From positions 1-7,121 of the forward strand of contig JAOZKX010000100.1 of assembly GCA_029935135.1 (NCBI GenBank): DNA of 7,121 nt, written 5' to 3'. The position numbers and the translations under genes were made by a program. This DNA comes from Desulfocapsa sp. Lineage in GTDB: Bacteria; Desulfobacterota; Desulfobulbia; Desulfobulbales; Desulfocapsaceae. The notes under the pieces are model-generated. The model had not been told where the DNA came from and did not search any database. It saw nothing but the letters and a program-made list of their open reading frames with translations. Below, one piece after another: positions 1 through 5,737 of the stretch. Each line of letters opens with the position of its first letter. Position 1 is the first letter of the stretch.

Positions 1-41
1 GCTACAGCGAGTCCGTCTTCAGCAACTTTAATGTCACTCAT
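1..41 (-). CDS. 5' end of an unidentified gene (14 codons visible)
   Basis: Reading the minus strand, an ATG at 41-39 opens a frame that runs off the window edge: MSDIKVAEDGLAVA. A perfect AGGAGG Shine-Dalgarno lies at 55-50, eight bases before the ATG, and a good sigma70-like promoter lies further upstream (180-152), so this is very likely a real gene start. Fourteen residues are too few to name the product. By context a TusA-type sulfur carrier would fit beside a YeeE transporter, but the CPxP signature that should begin near here is not visible. The N-terminus would also suit an FKBP/SlyD-type isomerase. Both are guesses. It is transcribed away from yeeE, so the two share an upstream region. 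Confidence 0.7.
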   Translation of the reverse strand, partial: MSDIKVAEDGLAV

Positions 42-82
42 TTGATGTTCCTCCTGAAAATAGTATTCGATAGACTAAATGC

Positions 83-97
83 GACTTATTATAAGTC
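83..97. promoter_or_regulatory. Perfect 7-bp inverted repeat, possible operator
   Basis: GACTTAT and ATAAGTC flank a single central T, making a 15-base palindrome. It lies between the predicted minus-strand promoter and the start codon of the leftmost gene, so it would be in the 5' untranslated region. That position fits a downstream operator for a dimeric repressor. It could also be a small RNA hairpin, but a one-base loop is sterically poor, which favours a DNA site. No family is assigned. Confidence 0.3.
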
Positions 98-151
98 TTG
101 ATAATTCTTAATCAGATTACACAAAGTACTCTGAATAGATAACTGTAGAAA

Positions 152-180
152 TTTATACTGTAGGCTATGGGATATGTCAA
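152..180 (-). promoter_or_regulatory. Sigma70-like promoter for the leftmost gene
   Basis: On the minus strand, TTGACA (180-175) is followed after exactly 17 bases by TATAAA (157-152). The first is a perfect -35 box and the second a five-of-six -10 box. Transcription would begin near 145 and give a leader of about 100 bases before the ATG at 41. Confidence 0.6.
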
Positions 181-234
181 GCCCAAAATGAATGACTATT
201 CAAGTGCTTAGTTGAGCTGTAAGTTTATGTTTTT

Positions 235-249
235 ACATCATATGTTGTG
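235..249. promoter_or_regulatory. ACANNATATGTTGTG motif upstream of yeeE (copy 1)
   Basis: ACA at 235-237 and ATATGTTGTG at 240-249 recur with the same spacing at 2981-2995, upstream of the porin gene. This copy is also a near-palindrome, ACAtCATATGtTGT (235-248), with one mismatched pair. It sits 42 bases upstream of the -35 box of yeeE, in the range where activators bind, and lies between the two divergent promoters. No binding protein is known from the sequence. Confidence 0.3.
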
Positions 250-291
250 TTTTTGTCAGTGTGCTAAAAGGCGAATTCACTCCATAGATAC

Positions 292-320
292 TTGACAAAT
301 TGATTGGTCGAGGGTAGAAA
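292..320 (+). promoter_or_regulatory. Sigma70-like promoter for yeeE
   Basis: A perfect TTGACA (292-297) is followed after 17 bases by TAGAAA (315-320), a four-of-six -10 box. The predicted start of transcription is near 327, about 50 bases before the ATG at 376. An alternative TATAAA at 333-338 has no matching -35 box at the right distance. Confidence 0.55.
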
Positions 321-375
321 ATGCATCTAGATTATAAATTGTTGTTAATATAATAATTGATTGAGGGAGGAGTGT

Positions 376-1671
376 ATGAGTGAAGAGAGTTTGATGGGAA
401 GTAAAGTGAAAGACCTTTACAAGACCTGCTGCAAGTCAGAGTGGAACCCTAATATTTCCGGTGTAATTGTAGCGTTTCTATCCATATTAATTATGGCCTG
501 GTGGCGTCCATGGGGTGCTGTGGGAGCAATTAGAAACTGGGGTGACTGGATGATTTATGGACTGAATACCATTATTGGTGCTGAGTCTGGTCTGCTTGGT
601 TATTACGATGAGGCACCCGCTGCTATTTTGGGAAATACAGGGTCTGTAATCGGCATTGGTTTTATCGCAGGTGCTTTTATTTCAGCATGCCTGGGAAAGG
701 ATTTTGCCTTCCGTATTCCACCCTATCGTGAAATGGTAAAGGCTGTTATTGCCGGTATCCTGATGGGTGTTGGTGCAACACTTGCCGGTGGTTGTAATGT
801 TGGTGGCATGTATAATGCTATAGGGAATCTTGCAGCAAACGGGTTCACCATGTGGATTGGACTTGTTGCCGGTGTTCTTCTTGGTTTGAAGATGCTCTAT
901 ATGGAAATGGAGTATATCACCTGGGGTGACGGTGGTTCCGGAACTATTAACATTCCAGATTTTGTGCAAAATATCCTTGCTGTAGCAGGAATTGGCGCCC
1001 TGATCTGGTGTGCTTATACCTTTGTTGGTCTCGAGGATCTTGATGTTATCCCATCTATTTTTGGTGATAAAGACAGTGACTACCTTGTATCCCTTGGTGG
1101 TATAATTATGATCGCTGCAGCACTTGGTTACACCATGCAGCGTGGACGCTGGTGTATGGTTCAGGGTTTTCGCGAGCCTCATATGACCGGTGACTGTACC
1201 TTGGCCAAGTCCGTTGCCCTCTCTATTCTCCTTCTTGCGATTGGTGGCGCAGTATTGAAATATGCCGTACCTGCAGCACACGGTGGTGAGTCGGTTCTGG
1301 CCCCCATTAACTATGTTCGTGGTACTTTCGGTTGGGGTTCCGTGGTTGGTGGTTTTATCTTTGGGCTTGGTGCCATGCTTGCCGGTGGTTGTGGTTCTGG
1401 CACCCTGTGGCGTGTTGGTGAAGGTCAGGTAAAACTGATTATGGTTGTTCCTTTCTTTGCCATTGCCAACTCATTGATGACCACCTGGTTCAAAAATTTC
1501 GGACCTGATGAAATTAACCTGGAAAAATCTGGGGCCCTTGGCTCCTATGTATACCTTCCGGATGTAATGGGATATGGCGGAACATTAGCCATGATCGCAT
1601 TTATCATGATGGTCTGGTATCTGGTTGTCACCTGGAATGAAGACAGCAATAAGCTGATTGTACCCATGTGA
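376..1671 (+). CDS. YeeE/YedE family inner-membrane sulfur (thiosulfate-type) transporter
   Basis: This 431-aa polytopic protein has about ten hydrophobic segments and two halves that each carry the family's glycine-rich cysteine signature: LAGGCNVGG around C140 and LAGGCGSG around C339. A third conserved-looking block, RGRWCMVQGF with C260 followed by REPHMTGD, lies between them. Family members such as YeeE move thiosulfate across the inner membrane by relaying it between conserved cysteines. YedE relatives are linked to selenium, so the substrate here is inferred. The start is set at ATG 376 because GGGAGGAG (365-372) precedes it; the in-frame TTG at 361 lies upstream of that ribosome-binding site and would add only MREEC. 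The N-terminus has a Cys pair (C18, C19) before the first membrane segment. The gene has its own promoter and terminator and appears monocistronic. Confidence 0.9.
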   Translation: MSEESLMGSKVKDLYKTCCKSEWNPNISGVIVAFLSILIMAWWRPWGAVGAIRNWGDWMIYGLNTIIGAESGLLGYYDEAPAAILGNTGSVIGIGFIAGAFISACLGKDFAFRIPPYREMVKAVIAGILMGVGATLAGGCNVGGMYNAIGNLAANGFTMWIGLVAGVLLGLKMLYMEMEYITWGDGGSGTINIPDFVQNILAVAGIGALIWCAYTFVGLEDLDVIPSIFGDKDSDYLVSLGGIIMIAAALGYTMQRGRWCMVQGFREPHMTGDCTLAKSVALSILLLAIGGAVLKYAVPAAHGGESVLAPINYVRGTFGWGSVVGGFIFGLGAMLAGGCGSGTLWRVGEGQVKLIMVVPFFAIANSLMTTWFKNFGPDEINLEKSGALGSYVYLPDVMGYGGTLAMIAFIMMVWYLVVTWNEDSNKLIVPM

Positions 1672-1687
1672 TACCCATTCGTACCAG

Positions 1688-1727
1688 CTAGTGTTTTCTA
1701 TCTGTAGCTATAGATAGAAAACACTAG
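1688..1727 (+). repeat. Perfect 16-bp inverted repeat (hairpin) after yeeE
   Basis: CTAGTGTTTTCTATCT (1688-1703) is exactly complementary to 1712-1727 across an 8-base loop. It starts 16 bases after the yeeE stop and ends three bases before the next hairpin. It is AT-rich and not followed by a T-tract, so it does not look like a terminator itself. It could protect the mRNA 3' end, or act as a DNA binding site for a dimeric protein. The role is unknown. Confidence 0.75.
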
Positions 1728-1730
1728 TGA

Positions 1731-1772
1731 AGCCACAGTTTCCGATCGTCGGAAGCTGTGGCTTTTTTTTTT
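1731..1772 (+). terminator. Rho-independent terminator of yeeE
   Basis: AGCCACAG (1731-1738) pairs with CTGTGGCT (1756-1763), and the stem continues inward through 1745/1749 with one G-U pair, giving about 15 bp closed by a short TCG loop. A run of ten Ts (1763-1772) follows directly. This is a strong intrinsic terminator and separates yeeE from the lipoprotein operon. Confidence 0.92.
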
Positions 1773-1819
1773 ACTATAGAAAAGGCTAGACCATAAAATG
1801 CTTTGTTTATACGATCTCT

Positions 1820-1828
1820 TGGTATACA
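1820..1828 (+). promoter_or_regulatory. Possible extended -10 promoter for the lipoprotein operon
   Basis: TGGTATACA matches the extended -10 form TGN-TATAAT with five of six bases in the -10 box. No good -35 box lies 16-18 bases upstream (TTGTTT at 1803-1808 is only 14 away), which extended -10 promoters can tolerate. Transcription would start near 1835, some 60 bases before the ATG at 1897. Confidence 0.35.
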
Positions 1829-1849
1829 CATTAGCCAGTGATAACCGAA

Positions 1850-1869
1850 AGGGGAGAGAGGTTTCCCCT
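1850..1869 (+). other. Small hairpin in the lipoprotein leader
   Basis: AGGGGA and TCCCCT form a stem that extends to 8 bp (1850-1857 with 1862-1869, one G-U pair) around a 4-base loop. It lies 27 bases before the start codon and ends 16 bases before the GGAGAG ribosome-binding site, so it may influence mRNA stability or translation. There is no T-tract, and it does not match a riboswitch class that I recognise. Confidence 0.35.
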
Positions 1870-1896
1870 GATACCATTTATAACCGGAGAGATATA

Positions 1897-2487
1897 ATGA
1901 AAAAAATTGTAATTGTTTTCTTTCTGCTGTTCCTTTCTTCCTGTGCGACATCCAACGAGGAACTCACTAAACGTTTTATTACCAATAATGGCGATGGAAC
2001 CGTTCTTGACAGCGAGACCGGTCTGGTATGGGCAGGCTCTGCCAGTGATAATAGTGTGACATGGTTCGAAGCAGTGGAATATTGTGAGAACTATTCAGCG
2101 GCAGGCTATCAGGATTGGCGTATGCCCACGCAGGGTGAACTGGCTGCATTATTAAAAGCAGGCCTGAGAAAAAATAAAGAAGTGATCAGGATAAACGGAG
2201 ACCTGATCTGGGCAGATGAAACAGATGACACCAAGGGGGTTTATTGCAGCTTTAGAAATAATGGTTGTTCCTGGATGGAGAAAGTCATTTCCATATCCTT
2301 ATGTGCTTTACCGGTGCGTGACCCTAATGCGGTTGAAACGGATTCTCCCGCAACAGAATCTAACATGGTGACCCACCCCCAATCCACACAGCAACGCCTG
2401 CTACTATTAGATTCTCTTTATAAACAGAAGTTAATTACAGCTGAGGAGTACCAGGCCAAAAAGGCAGATGTTTTAAATGAGCTGTAA
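1897..2487 (+). CDS. Lcl_C (DUF1566) lipoprotein with C-terminal SHOCT domain
   Basis: This 196-aa protein opens with a lipoprotein signal peptide: MKK, a hydrophobic stretch, then lipobox LSSC with the lipidated cysteine at C16. The next residue is Ala, not Asp, so by the +2 rule it should go to the outer membrane. Residues about 30-142 form an Lcl_C/DUF1566 domain, shown by TGLVW (41-45), W56, Y62-C63, DWRMPT (73-78), EL (81-82) and a closing PVRD. After a Ser/Thr/Pro-rich linker, residues about 167-195 (LLLLDSLYKQKLITAEEYQ and onward) match the SHOCT motif. SHOCT is a short helical oligomerisation module. The start is ATG 1897, with GGAGAG at 1886-1891; an upstream in-frame ATG at 1798 would bury the signal peptide. 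The function is unknown; Lcl_C domains occur in adhesin-like surface proteins. The gene overlaps the acetyltransferase by 11 nt. Confidence 0.85.
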   Translation: MKKIVIVFFLLFLSSCATSNEELTKRFITNNGDGTVLDSETGLVWAGSASDNSVTWFEAVEYCENYSAAGYQDWRMPTQGELAALLKAGLRKNKEVIRINGDLIWADETDDTKGVYCSFRNNGCSWMEKVISISLCALPVRDPNAVETDSPATESNMVTHPQSTQQRLLLLDSLYKQKLITAEEYQAKKADVLNEL

Positions 2488-2965
2488 CCTGGATACATTC
2501 GGATTGTCTGTATTTCAGGCCTCTATTGATCATATAGACAAAGCCTTTCAGGATCTCAGTAGAGATATGGACCCTCGCTTTGTCCATGTTTTTCTTGATA
2601 AGTTACAACGTTATGCCATCAAGCCGGACCGGGCTCTTTTTCTTGCCCAACAACAGGGGCACATTATCGGCTTTGCAACAATAATTGATAACTCTCCAGC
2701 TCCGCGAGAGTTTGCAGAATTGGCAATTTTACAGAACTATGCCTGTGGTACAGGTTTAATGGTGCTGGTGGAATATAGACATAATGGGGTGGCTTCCTGT
2801 TTTGTCAGGGAGTGGGAAAACTGGGCAATGGAGAGGGGATTTGAGGGAGTGTGGGTGGTTACCAGAAAGATGGCGGATTGGTACCGGGTTCACTTTGACT
2901 ACTCATTGCTTGGTGATATCGTGCGCAACAATACAAAAAAGACATTGCTGGTGAAGGGTTTGTAG
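2477..2965 (+). CDS. GNAT-family N-acetyltransferase
   Basis: This 162-aa protein has the GNAT fold signature. A strand resembling motif A (LMVLVEYR, about 94-101) leads into the acetyl-CoA pyrophosphate loop R101-H-N-G104-V-A106, then a helix (CFVREWENWAMERGF) and a strand (GVWVVTR, 124-130). A C-terminal WYRVHFDYSLLG resembles motif B. An earlier strand, ALFLAQQQGHIIGFATII (53-70), is also typical. It would transfer an acetyl group from acetyl-CoA to an unknown amine, probably in the cytoplasm. The ATG lies inside the last codons of the lipoprotein gene in another frame (11-nt overlap). No strong ribosome-binding site is seen, so translational coupling is likely. It is the last gene of the two-gene operon, and no obvious intrinsic terminator follows. 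Confidence 0.8.
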   Translation: MSCNLDTFGLSVFQASIDHIDKAFQDLSRDMDPRFVHVFLDKLQRYAIKPDRALFLAQQQGHIIGFATIIDNSPAPREFAELAILQNYACGTGLMVLVEYRHNGVASCFVREWENWAMERGFEGVWVVTRKMADWYRVHFDYSLLGDIVRNNTKKTLLVKGL

Positions 2966-2980
2966 GGTGAAAAAAATTAT

Positions 2981-2995
2981 ACACTATATGTTGTG
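2981..2995. promoter_or_regulatory. ACANNATATGTTGTG motif upstream of the porin gene (copy 2)
   Basis: ACA (2981-2983), two free bases, then ATATGTTGTG (2986-2995) repeat the motif at 235-249, with all 13 specified bases identical. It lies 79 bases upstream of the porin -35 box. This copy is less palindromic than the first. It may be an operator shared by the transporter and porin genes, or a chance match in AT-rich DNA. Confidence 0.25.
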
Positions 2996-3074
2996 GTGAG
3001 ATTGTGTTTGTGACATATTCTGGTTAGGGAGTAGGGAAAGTTGCTAAATTTTATGAGAAAATAGAGATAATTAG

Positions 3075-3103
3075 TTGACACAGATAAGCAAATGAGATAG
3101 TAC
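3075..3103 (+). promoter_or_regulatory. Sigma70-like promoter for the porin gene
   Basis: A perfect TTGACA at 3075-3080 is followed after 17 bases by TAGTAC (3098-3103), a weak three-of-six -10 box; GATAGT at 3096-3101 is an alternative with a shorter spacer. Transcription would start near 3110, leaving an untranslated leader of about 170 bases. The rest of the 2966-3280 gap shows no coding potential. Confidence 0.45.
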
Positions 3104-3202
3104 AAGTTATTGAGGTAAAAAAATTTGTACGCATGGGGGATTTTGTACCCTGGCATATATGTTTATTGCAGAATGAAGAGTTTCAGGTGGTGCTTTGTAC
3201 AA
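3100..3202. repeat. Cluster of TTGTAC/GTACAA motifs in the porin promoter and leader
   Basis: GTACAA at 3100-3105 overlaps the -10 box. TTGTAC follows at 3125-3130 and 3143-3148, 18 bases apart, each preceded by T. At 3195-3202 the motif forms a perfect 8-bp palindrome, TTGTACAA. Four copies in about 100 bases suggest half-sites of a regulator. Alternatively they are leader RNA segments that can pair with each other, since GTAC is self-complementary. No known regulator is assigned. Confidence 0.35.
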
Positions 3203-3280
3203 TTTTAAGTTCCGTTTGAACACCGACCAGGCTTTCAGGAGGGTTTGGTCGTAACAATTAAAGAGGAAGGAGATAACACG

Positions 3281-4897
3281 ATGGTGAAAAAATTTTCCAT
3301 GTTGGCCCTTGCTGGTCTGATTGCACTGCCTGCAGTTGCAGTTGCCAGTGGTGGAGCCAGCAGTAATGATTTGGAGCGCAAAATTGAAGAACTGAGCATG
3401 CAGTTGGATCAACTGAAATCTCAGATGGCTCAAGGCGCTGGTGGTAGCGGTGTAAGTCAGGAAGACTTTAATGATCTCTCTGAGACCGTTGGAGATCTTG
3501 AAGATCGTTCAGACAGCTGGGACCTTGCTGCCCGCTTTAAGTTTTATGGCGATTTCCGCGCACGTCTGGATTACTACAATGCAGATACCCTTTTTGGTGA
3601 TGAGCTGAAAAGTGATACCGTCTGGACAAATCGTTTTCGTCTGAATATGCGTGTAAAAGCTACAGAAAATGTAGAGTTTAAAGCACGTCTTGCCATGTAT
3701 AAAGCCTGGGGAATGCAATCTATCCCACAGGGACTTGCTGGCGGATATCCAGACTGGGATGGTCAGGCAAGCCGTACTCCTAACAGTAGCGCTCTTCTCG
3801 TTGATCGTGCATTCGTAAACTGGAATAATATCGGCGGAGCGCCAATCTGGTTCTCCATTGGTCGTCGTCCTACCACAGATGGACCTCCTGCGCAGATTCG
3901 CATGGGTGCAGATCAGCGTATGGCTACCCCAGTTTCCTTTATGGACTGGCCTTTTGATGGTATTTCCATGGGCTATGCTTACCGATGGGGTTCAGATGCC
4001 ATGGGAACCGGTCGTGTTCGTTTCTGTTATGGACGTGGATTTGAGAATGGACTGCAAAGTGACAATTCTAACTCTGCCACTGACAACATCGATGATATGG
4101 ATTTTGCCGGATTGAGCTGGGATGTTCTGAAAAAAGACAACCGTTTCGTAAATGTTCAGTCTTTTATGGCATTCAATGTCTTTAATTATCCCACATTCTC
4201 CAGCGATCTTGTAAACATGGGTGCCGCAATGCCTATGGATATGGGTGGTTATGGTGATCAGGTGAATGTTGGTGAGATTCTGCATACTTCTGCACTGTAT
4301 CAGGATAAATTTGGACCAGTTAATATCTTTGGTGTCGGTGGATGGTCTCAGACACAGCCAAACGATAACGGCATGTTCAATGATATGGCAGGAATGGTTG
4401 CTCAGGGTATGATGGGCCAGGGTATGAATATGCAGCAGGCTGGAATGGCCATGTATCAGATGGGTATCACCGATCCTGAAATGTCTCGTCACACCAGTGA
4501 TGAAAACGGTTACTCTGTTTACCTTGGTGCCCGTTATGATATCGATCAGATTGGTCTGAAGGTTGGTGCTGAATATAACTACGGATCAGAGTACTGGGTT
4601 TCTATGAGCCCCGGACATGATGAACTATATATGTCTAAACTTGCTGCTCGTGGTAGTGTTTATGAGGTCTATGGAGTTTACGACCTGCCCACCGGTGCAG
4701 CGCTTTCCAAATATGCCAAGACCTTTATCCGTTTCGGTTATCAGTACTATGATTATGGATACGCCGGATCAATGGATTGGAACATGAAACCATACGATTT
4801 CGACAACTCTTCCGATGTTGCTACTATGAGAGCGTTGGGTATGGATCCTGTTGAAACAGCGAATCAGTTGTACCTGACCTTTGAGGCATACTTCTAG
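3281..4897 (+). CDS. DUF3373-type outer-membrane beta-barrel porin
   Basis: The 538-aa product begins with a Sec signal peptide (residues 1-22, cleavage expected after AVA before S23). Residues about 29-80 are charged and heptad-like (NDLERKIEELSMQLDQLKSQ, then a Gly-rich break, then a second Asp/Glu-rich helix), probably a coiled coil. From about residue 82 the chain alternates aromatic and polar residues in amphipathic strands (FKFYGDFRARLDYYN, NRFRLNMRVKA, VEFKARLAMY), and it ends LYLTFEAYF with the terminal Phe of outer-membrane barrels. The pattern fits the DUF3373 family of proteobacterial putative porins. The start is ATG 3281 with AAGGAG at 3267-3272; an upstream in-frame TTG at 3245 has no properly spaced ribosome-binding site and would mask the signal peptide. 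A Met-rich stretch at residues 365-401 is unusual. The substrate is unknown. Confidence 0.85.
   Translation: MVKKFSMLALAGLIALPAVAVASGGASSNDLERKIEELSMQLDQLKSQMAQGAGGSGVSQEDFNDLSETVGDLEDRSDSWDLAARFKFYGDFRARLDYYNADTLFGDELKSDTVWTNRFRLNMRVKATENVEFKARLAMYKAWGMQSIPQGLAGGYPDWDGQASRTPNSSALLVDRAFVNWNNIGGAPIWFSIGRRPTTDGPPAQIRMGADQRMATPVSFMDWPFDGISMGYAYRWGSDAMGTGRVRFCYGRGFENGLQSDNSNSATDNIDDMDFAGLSWDVLKKDNRFVNVQSFMAFNVFNYPTFSSDLVNMGAAMPMDMGGYGDQVNVGEILHTSALYQDKFGPVNIFGVGGWSQTQPNDNGMFNDMAGMVAQGMMGQGMNMQQAGMAMYQMGITDPEMSRHTSDENGYSVYLGARYDIDQIGLKVGAEYNYGSEYWVSMSPGHDELYMSKLAARGSVYEVYGVYDLPTGAALSKYAKTFIRFGYQYYDYGYAGSMDWNMKPYDFDNSSDVATMRALGMDPVETANQLYLTFEAYF
4373..4483 (+). other. Methionine-rich segment of the porin
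   Basis: Residues 365-401 of the porin hold 11 Met in 37, with GMMGQGMNMQQAGMAMYQMG at the core and few charged residues. A smaller patch, MGAAMPMDM, lies at residues 313-321. The stretch sits between predicted strands, so it is probably a loop or plug. Met clusters in exported proteins often bind Cu(I) or Ag(I) or scavenge oxidants, but neither is shown here. Confidence 0.7.
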
Positions 4898-4904
4898 GCC
4901 GATA

Positions 4905-4932
4905 TTGTCTTAAAACTGTAGTCTGTTAGTAT
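4905..4932 (+). promoter_or_regulatory. Possible weak promoter for pgeF
   Basis: TTGTCT (4905-4910) and TAGTAT (4927-4932) are each four of six against consensus, 16 bases apart. Transcription would begin inside the following hairpin near 4939 and so break it. If this promoter is false, pgeF must depend on read-through from the porin gene. Confidence 0.25.
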
Positions 4933-4971
4933 GGGGAAGGTTCCTTTAAGGAATCTTCCCCATTTCTATTT
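4931..4971 (+). terminator. Intrinsic terminator of the porin gene
   Basis: ATGGGGAAG (4931-4939) pairs with CTTCCCCAT (4955-4963). The stem continues through a G-U pair and TTCC/GGAA to 14 bp around a 5-base loop. TTTCTATTT follows, an interrupted T-tract. It begins 33 bases after the porin stop. The T-tract is imperfect, so some read-through into pgeF is plausible. Confidence 0.75.
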
Positions 4972-4981
4972 GGGAAGAAGT

Positions 4982-5689
4982 ATGATCAGGTTTTCCAGTA
5001 CCAGACATGGGGGCGTGAGTGTCCCTCCCTTTGCCTCATTGAACTGCAGCTATGGTGTGGGAGATCAGCCCCTGGCTGTTGCCGAAAATCGCGGGCGTCT
5101 CAAGAAGGAACTGGGACTATCCGTTTTGCTCTCAGCACGACAGACTCATGGGTCTGTCTGTTTTGTAGCAGAAGAGAGAATAACAGAAGACCTTGAAGTC
5201 GATGGCTTTGATGCCTTGATGACCAGTCAGGTTGGGGTCGGCTTAATGATTCAGCAGGCAGATTGTCAGGCGGTGACGCTGTACGATCCAGTATGCTCAG
5301 TCATTGCTGCCATTCACAGTGGCTGGCAGGGAAGTGTCCTTGATATCATAGGAAAAACTGTACAGGTGATGACTGATCGTTATAATGTATCCCCAGAAGA
5401 CATCCAGGCATATATCAGTCCCTCACTTGGGCCTTGTTGTGCAGAATTTGTTAATTATCTAGTCGAGTTTCCTCCCTCATTCCTTGATTTTCAAGTGAAA
5501 GAAAAATATTTTGATTTCTGGCAGATTTCCAGGATGCAGCTGATGCAGGCTGGCGTGGAAGAAAAACAGATTGAGATAGCGGGCTGTTGTACCTCATGTT
5601 CAACGGACCACTTTTCCTACCGCCGTTCCTGCCGGGAAGAAGATGGGCGAACCGGGCGATGTGCCACGGTTATTGCATTGACCTCATAA
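4982..5689 (+). CDS. pgeF: PgeF/YfiH-type laccase-domain protein (purine nucleoside phosphorylase / peptidoglycan editing factor)
   Basis: The 235-aa product carries the Cu-oxidase_4 (laccase, YfiH/YlmD) signatures in order: RHGGVSVPPFASLN at the N-terminus; QTHG with H56; ADC with C95; HSGWQG with H112; SPSLGPCC (about 146-153); and a C-terminal CTSCSTDHFSYRRS. H56, C95 and H112 are the expected metal/catalytic triad. Known members act on purine nucleosides (phosphorolysis and adenosine deamination), and PgeF in E. coli prevents L-Ser from replacing L-Ala in peptidoglycan precursors. HSGWQG and ADCQAV differ slightly from the more common HAGWRG and ADCxPV. The start is ATG 4982 because the frame's upstream ATG at 4931 lies in the first bases of the porin terminator and has no ribosome-binding site. 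The chosen start has only a modest GGGAAG. The response regulator follows after 48 bases. Confidence 0.87.
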   Translation: MIRFSSTRHGGVSVPPFASLNCSYGVGDQPLAVAENRGRLKKELGLSVLLSARQTHGSVCFVAEERITEDLEVDGFDALMTSQVGVGLMIQQADCQAVTLYDPVCSVIAAIHSGWQGSVLDIIGKTVQVMTDRYNVSPEDIQAYISPSLGPCCAEFVNYLVEFPPSFLDFQVKEKYFDFWQISRMQLMQAGVEEKQIEIAGCCTSCSTDHFSYRRSCREEDGRTGRCATVIALTS

Positions 5690-5737
5690 GGAAACAGACA
5701 GTCACTCTTTCCCTCACAGAATTCTGAAAAAAACAGT

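Noticed and set aside
98..114. TTGAT...ATCA resembling an FNR/CRP site
   Set aside because: The half-sites are separated by 8 bases and not 4, so the spacing does not fit FNR (TTGAT-N4-ATCAA), and the arms are imperfect.
682..1281. 199-aa minus-strand open frame inside yeeE
   Set aside because: It lies wholly opposite a strongly supported membrane-protein gene. Its translation is low-complexity Thr/Asn/His-rich with no domain, and it has no ribosome-binding site of note.
1835..1896. Riboswitch in the lipoprotein leader
   Set aside because: I compared it by eye with GEMM (cyclic di-GMP), fluoride and glycine riboswitch cores and saw none of their conserved blocks. Only one small hairpin is supported.
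1724..1951. 75-aa minus-strand open frame
   Set aside because: It runs antisense through the yeeE terminator and the start of the lipoprotein gene, and its sequence shows no domain.
3224..3251. CGACCA/TGGTCG hairpin in the porin leader
   Set aside because: Only 6 bp around a 16-base loop, with no T-tract. It is too weak to call, although the loop contains an AGGAGGG stretch.
3992..4492. 166-aa minus-strand open frame inside the porin gene
   Set aside because: It is rich in His, Thr and Ile, a shadow of the porin's codon pattern, with no recognisable motif. Other short frames at 3107-3433, 3509-3718, 3858-4115, 5617-5949 and 6581-6814 were dropped for the same reason.
5717..5726. CAGAATTCTG palindrome between pgeF and the response regulator
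   Set aside because: A 10-bp palindrome alone is common by chance, and there is no promoter around it to make it an operator.
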